Below, piece by piece: positions 5,147-8,214 of a DNA stretch of 8,214 nucleotides (positions are counted from its first letter, which is position 1; the number at the start of each line of letters is the position of its first letter). The stretch covers positions 1-8,214 of the forward strand of contig JADGNM010000100.1 in assembly GCA_017883485.1 (NCBI GenBank), written 5' to 3'. A program made the translations under genes and the position numbers. The notes under the pieces were generated by a model. That model was not told the DNA's origin, ran no database searches, and worked only from the letters and a program-made list of their open reading frames with translations. This stretch comes from Methanosarcina sp. GTDB taxonomy: Archaea > Halobacteriota > Methanosarcinia > Methanosarcinales > Methanosarcinaceae.

Positions 5147-6139
5147 TCATCTGTTAAGATAATAAACAGGCGGAACAGCCCTGATATATTCCGTGGTATC
5201 CTTTACTTTGTTAATGTGCCTTAGAGCATGCTCTATCTTGTCTTTTGAGAGTCCTGTGTTCTTTTCAATTACCTGCAAAGGCAAATTATGTTCCCGAGAA
5301 TACAGTAGCTGATCAATAATATGCATAGGCATGCGCCAGTAAAACTCTTCATCAGTTGTGTAATGGCTCCATGTGTCAGCACTTGGAGGACGTTTCATAA
5401 TCTCCTCGTTAACATTCAGGAATCTCCCCAGAGCATAGATCTGTGTCTTATAGCAGTCCGCAAGTGGTTCAAGATCTACACCGCCGTCTCCGTATTTTAC
5501 GTACTGACCAAGAAGCAATTCAGTCTTATTGGTTGTTCCACATACTACATAGTTCATTGTTTCTGCATACATGTACTGAATTAACATTCTGGATCGCTGT
5601 TTGACGCCCTGCAAACCGATTAATTCCAGATAGTCACTTGTCTTTAACCTGCATTTTGCAACTGTTTCGCCATCTTTTATTAATCTGATATAAGGAACGT
5701 TTAAAAGCCCCTGGTTAAGGAAATCGGGCAGTACTAAAGATGTTTTGTGGATCTTTGGATCGTATTTGGGACAGGTTCTCTTTATGATCCTGTCCTTCTT
5801 CTCATAAATGTTAAGTGATTCCAGGATTGGAGAGATGGGAACCTCCTCATAAGACACGCCCATACTTTCACATATCTCTACCCCCAAAGTTTTACTGGAG
5901 GGAGCCGACTCTTTTTCCGGAAGAAGTAGACCATATACATTTTCTCTTCCAAGCTCCTGTACGCAAAGCGTAAGGGCCACAGCAGAGTCAATTCCTCCTG
6001 AAACTCCTAAAACAACTCCTTTTTTCTTGAAACCCGCTATCTGATTTTTAATAAAGCTCCTTAAATTTAGAGCTACGTCTCCTATGTCTCTGTTCAATTC
6101 TTCTATTATCCGTACATTCATTTCTTCCTTTACTTGCAT
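5147..6139 (-). CDS. NAD+ synthase-like ATP-pyrophosphatase (divergent NadE family)
   Basis: This is a 330-residue cytosolic protein of the NadE fold. SGGIDS (47-52) is the PP-loop that binds ATP pyrophosphate. NKTE (204-207), KYGDGGVD (215-222) and DCYKT (228-232) match the NadE active-site blocks. Genuine ammonia-dependent NadE adenylates nicotinate adenine dinucleotide and amidates it, and is about 250-275 residues long. This protein has about 65 extra residues between the PP-loop half and the RSRM helix (about 112-180), and its PPSADTW segment runs into TTDEEFYWRMP instead of the usual GQTDE continuation. With its place in a biosynthetic gene run, this suggests an amide or related bond formed on another carboxylate. 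There is no glutaminase domain. AGGGGG upstream supports ATG 6139; an inner ATG six codons on is also possible. It lies 40 bases after the split amidotransferase gene. Confidence 0.82.
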   Translation of the reverse strand: MQVKEEMNVRIIEELNRDIGDVALNLRSFIKNQIAGFKKKGVVLGVSGGIDSAVALTLCVQELGRENVYGLLLPEKESAPSSKTLGVEICESMGVSYEEVPISPILESLNIYEKKDRIIKRTCPKYDPKIHKTSLVLPDFLNQGLLNVPYIRLIKDGETVAKCRLKTSDYLELIGLQGVKQRSRMLIQYMYAETMNYVVCGTTNKTELLLGQYVKYGDGGVDLEPLADCYKTQIYALGRFLNVNEEIMKRPPSADTWSHYTTDEEFYWRMPMHIIDQLLYSREHNLPLQVIEKNTGLSKDKIEHALRHINKVKDTTEYIRAVPPVYYLNR

Positions 6140-6179
6140 AATTTTTTCCCCCTAAATTAACAGACTGCTTATTCTAGCA

Positions 6180-6725
6180 TTAAATACTGGGTGACAAATT
6201 TTGATGTTCTTTTAGACCCAATTTAAGTTTCTTTGCAGCTTCTTCTATCAATGGCTTTGACAGTTCCTGGTTAATCTTTTCGAATCCTTCTTCTCGAGGC
6301 ATTTCTCCGCTTCTGACAAGCCCTGCTACATCAAATGTATAAGGATGGAATCCGTATTTTTCAAAATGGTTATAGCAGGCAAAAGAATTCAATGTACAAT
6401 TGGTTGAATTACTGTCGTTGATACCCGGCGGCTTCCATCCAATCTCCATAACTGTTTCCAGTACTTTGTCTTCGCTATAATCCCATAGGCATAGAGGATG
6501 CAGGATACTTGGAGCATTCTCACCCATATTTTTAACAACTTCGCTTTTTATGAGGAACAATTTCTCTTTATCGTCAACTCCTATTTTCTGAAGCTGTTTC
6601 TCAAACAGATCCCTGGACCAGCGTATAAAACTGGGTGAGAGATCTATTATGGGATTAGGAGATTGTCCGGCTGTGAAAGCAAATACAATAAAAGGTGCTT
6701 TATTGACAATAGCCAGTTCTATCAA
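6180..6725 (-). CDS. C-terminal half of split WbpG/PseA-like ATP-pyrophosphatase
   Basis: The 181-codon frame opens with TTG at 6725-6723, overlapping the stop of the upstream half as TTGA, with no Shine-Dalgarno before it. Its content continues the same protein: a central beta-strand (PFIVFAFTAG), a helical middle, then GWKPPG, an STNCTLNSFACYNH cysteine-bearing stretch (about 107-120), and LVRSGEMPREEGFEKI (136-151), the conserved end of N-acetyl sugar amidotransferase/ExsB-like proteins. Joined to the N-terminal half it makes about 345 residues, the expected length for one protein. It lacks the ATP-binding loop and could work only with the other half. A one-base deletion in the adjacent A-run is the simplest explanation; a genuine two-subunit, coupled arrangement is the alternative. 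Confidence 0.75.
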   Translation of the reverse strand: MIELAIVNKAPFIVFAFTAGQSPNPIIDLSPSFIRWSRDLFEKQLQKIGVDDKEKLFLIKSEVVKNMGENAPSILHPLCLWDYSEDKVLETVMEIGWKPPGINDSNSTNCTLNSFACYNHFEKYGFHPYTFDVAGLVRSGEMPREEGFEKINQELSKPLIEEAAKKLKLGLKEHQNLSPSI

Positions 6726-7216
6726 TTTCTTTTGATAATAGTAATACAGACATTACATATGTCACTGGCTCTATATTTGGCAAACTTGGGAAAAGCATCG
6801 TAAGACTCGGCTGCTTTCCGGAATGTAGTGTATAATGTTTCTTTTTCTATTGTCAGTTTAAAATAATCTGATTCAGTGACATCGCACATCTTCTTCGCAT
6901 TTATTATTGCATTTTCAGAAGTGAACCCGTTATCGAACTGGACAGCCAGCACCTTCAGGAAAGGATATTCTTGTTTGAGTTTGTAAAGCGTGTATGAAGA
7001 ATCCTTTCCACCGGAAAGTGCATAAATAACGTCGTATTTGCCCCTCCCGCTGTGAGTTTCGAAAAGCTCATCAATTTTATTCAGATATTCGCTTTTTTGC
7101 TGCGAGGAAAGAGGAGTATACGTCTCACAGAAGTGGCAGAGACCAGTTTCTCTATTAATATTTATACCTGGAATCTCCGAACTAAGAATACATTTTTTAC
7201 ACACTAGCTTTGACAT
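6722..7216 (-). CDS. N-terminal half of split WbpG/PseA-like ATP-pyrophosphatase (sugar amidotransferase-like)
   Basis: This is a 164-residue frame. CKKC (6-9) and CHFC (27-30) form the N-terminal zinc-ribbon typical of WbpG/PseA N-acetyl sugar amidotransferases. SGGKDS (68-73) is the PP-loop, FDNGFTS (94-100) the next conserved strand, and DICNVC (152-157) holds a further Cys pair. The family adenylates a sugar carbonyl or carboxyl and adds ammonia (or sulfur) from a partner. The frame stops at TGA 6724-6722, just after an A-rich run (complement of 6726-6733), where one extra A would join it to the C-terminal half. The start is sound: GAGGAA lies about seven bases upstream, and the gene overlaps the ligase by 20 bases, which implies coupled translation. 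Confidence 0.78.
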   Translation of the reverse strand: MSKLVCKKCILSSEIPGININRETGLCHFCETYTPLSSQQKSEYLNKIDELFETHSGRGKYDVIYALSGGKDSSYTLYKLKQEYPFLKVLAVQFDNGFTSENAIINAKKMCDVTESDYFKLTIEKETLYTTFRKAAESYDAFPKFAKYRASDICNVCITIIKRN

Positions 7217-8117
7217 GTTTGTATTCCTCTACAATGGATCGATTGGATATTTTCCCGTTCTCGCTCAATGGTAGGTGATCTATGACAAGTATCTCCCTTG
7301 GGCACAGGTAACCTGGAAGGCTTTTCCGGCAGAAAGCAAATATATCGTCAATTTCCGTTTCTTCTGTAGGTATGACCATTAAGCTGATCGCAGTACCCAT
7401 GAGCTCATGGGATACGGGCACAACAAAAACCTTGGAGACCTTGTTGTTCTCCTCTATATGCCTTTCAATTTCTCTCGGATTCACACGATGATCGCCGATC
7501 TTAATAAGATCATCCTGACGCCCCAGCAGTCTGATATACCCGTTGGGCAATTTCTGTGCAAGGTCTCCTGTATGCAGCCACCCGTCTATGATCCTCTTTT
7601 GAGTAGCGATATCATCATCCAGATAACCTAGCATAATATTGTCCCCCATGGCAACCAGTTCACCTGTTATGTTTAGCTCCACAGGTCTGCACTCAGAACC
7701 GAAGACATCCAGTGTAACCCCGGGAATTGCCTTTCCTATTGTGTCAACGAATTTATCCACGTCTTCGGAAGGCAGGTAGGCAAGCCGGGCTGTAGCCTCA
7801 GTCTGCCCGTACATTGGCAGAATCTTCAGATCAGGAGCTAACCTGAGGATCTCTTTCACAATTCCTCTATCCATACCTCCACCTGCTGATGCAGCAGTTC
7901 GGACATTAACAAAAGCTTTTTCGAATCTATCCGGATACCGCAGAAGTATACGATATGTGCTGGGCACCCCATAAAATATGGATACTCCTGACCCTATCAG
8001 ATTGAAAACCGAGTTAACAAAGTTCATGTTTCCGATACTGATTGATCCCCCAGCCATAATATGAGAATTGATTATGGAATTTCTAAAAGCGTGATGTGGA
8101 GATATAACCAGTGCCGC
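7197..8117 (-). pseudogene. AMP-forming acyl/aryl-CoA ligase, 5' end cut off by terminal repeat
   Basis: The frame is open from inside the repeat (TGA at 8144-8142) to 7197, about 306 codons of ligase sequence. The first ATG is 8057, but clear family sequence precedes it (ALVISPHHAF, the A4-like motif). Visible motifs, numbered from ATG 8057, are AASAGGGM (55-62), MYGQTEAT (82-89, A5), GWLHTGD (159-165, A7), GRQDDLIKIGDHRVNPREIE (179-198, A8) and SENGKI with the catalytic Lys269 (A10). The P-loop TSGTTGxPK and the first 200 or so residues are missing, having lain on the far side of the repeat. Intact relatives activate a carboxylate as acyl-AMP, then pass it to CoA or a carrier. The residual protein keeps the C-terminal lid but cannot bind ATP normally. 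Whether the intact N-terminal half survives beyond the repeat cannot be seen. Confidence 0.85.
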
Positions 8118-8211
8118 TTTATTACTAGGGAGCGCAGAGGGTCACGAATACCCCGACCTTCAGGTTGGGGATGAAGTGGACCCTCGCCTCTTTTTGATTC
8201 CGATCAAAATC
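8118..8211 (+). repeat. 94-bp terminal inverted repeat, right copy; putative IS200/IS605-like element end
   Basis: This is a perfect inverted copy of bases 1-94. The outer stem pairs within 8137-8185, the inner stem within 8151-8170, and the second hairpin within 8192-8209, here facing right. A T-run follows the main hairpin, so outward RNA could also terminate here. On its inner side the repeat meets an AMP-ligase reading frame at TTTATTAC followed by TAGGG, and that frame hits TGA inside the repeat (8142-8144). The gene is therefore interrupted. IS200/IS605 elements insert just 3' of a short fixed target (TTAC for IS608), which matches this junction. Whether it is a left end, a right end with guide RNA, or a solo derivative is open. 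Confidence 0.75.
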
Positions 8212-8214
8212 TAT

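Noticed and set aside
5321..5584. 87-codon plus-strand frame within the NAD-synthase-like gene
   Set aside because: It is antisense to a well-supported enzyme, with no ribosome site or family resemblance.
6722..6733. Programmed -1 frameshifting in the split amidotransferase
   Set aside because: The site is not a canonical X-XXY-YYZ heptamer in the reading frame, and no following pseudoknot was recognised; a lost A is simpler.
8118..8211. Open plus-strand frame through the right repeat (LGSAEGHEYPDLQVG...) as the C-terminus of a protein
   Set aside because: The frame has no start or family continuation inside the window at either copy, and the stop codons just inside differ; it could be a transposase tail only if the element reads the other way, which is not visible here.
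1..8214. Reading the window as one complete 8.2-kb transposon bounded by 94-bp terminal inverted repeats
   Set aside because: No transposase or integrase lies inside, the right repeat cuts a gene, and repeats at both exact edges are also what a contig break at a multicopy repeat gives.

Overview
The window looks like archaeal DNA, most likely from a Methanosarcina-type methanogen. The support is an AT-rich background, TATA/BRE-like promoter elements, spaced purine-rich Shine-Dalgarno sites, a DUF362 protein with two [4Fe-4S] motifs, and a YdjM-type membrane protein beginning MPYPV-H. The genus is an inference. No rRNA, tRNA or CRISPR array was seen.

Edges: bases 1-94 and 8118-8211 are a perfect inverted copy of one 94-bp hairpin-rich sequence. 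Both copies face outward and meet the interior at the same octamer (TTTATTAC, read towards the repeat). This fits two copies of the end of an IS200/IS605-like element, or a small derivative of one. The right-hand copy interrupts an acyl/aryl-CoA ligase gene. Because the repeat lies at both edges, the window may be a contig that broke at a multicopy repeat. It should not be read as a complete transposon without flanking data.

Left part (95-3153, + strand): accessory DNA. It holds a basic winged-helix-like hypothetical protein (271-837), a 585-bp non-coding stretch with a GC-rich palindrome cluster and degenerate repeats (838-1422), a two-gene unit of small acidic plasmid/phage-type proteins (1423-2181) preceded by a possible 23-residue leader ORF, a repeat-rich spacer (2182-2568), and a polytopic YdjM/DUF457-like membrane protein (2569-3153).

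Right part (3225-8117, - strand): a biosynthetic gene run. In transcription order it has a 5'-truncated AMP-forming ligase, a WbpG/PseA-like ATP-pyrophosphatase (sugar amidotransferase-like) split in two by a frame break, a divergent NAD+ synthase-like ATP-pyrophosphatase, a DUF362 iron-sulfur protein, and, behind its own promoter, a left-handed beta-helix (hexapeptide) acyltransferase. Carboxylate activation, two adenylating ATP-pyrophosphatases, a ferredoxin-type protein and an acyltransferase together suggest tailoring of a small molecule, surface sugar or lipid. The product cannot be named. With the ligase beheaded and the amidotransferase split, the pathway may be decaying in this strain.

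The two parts meet at the convergent pair of genes around 3154-3224.
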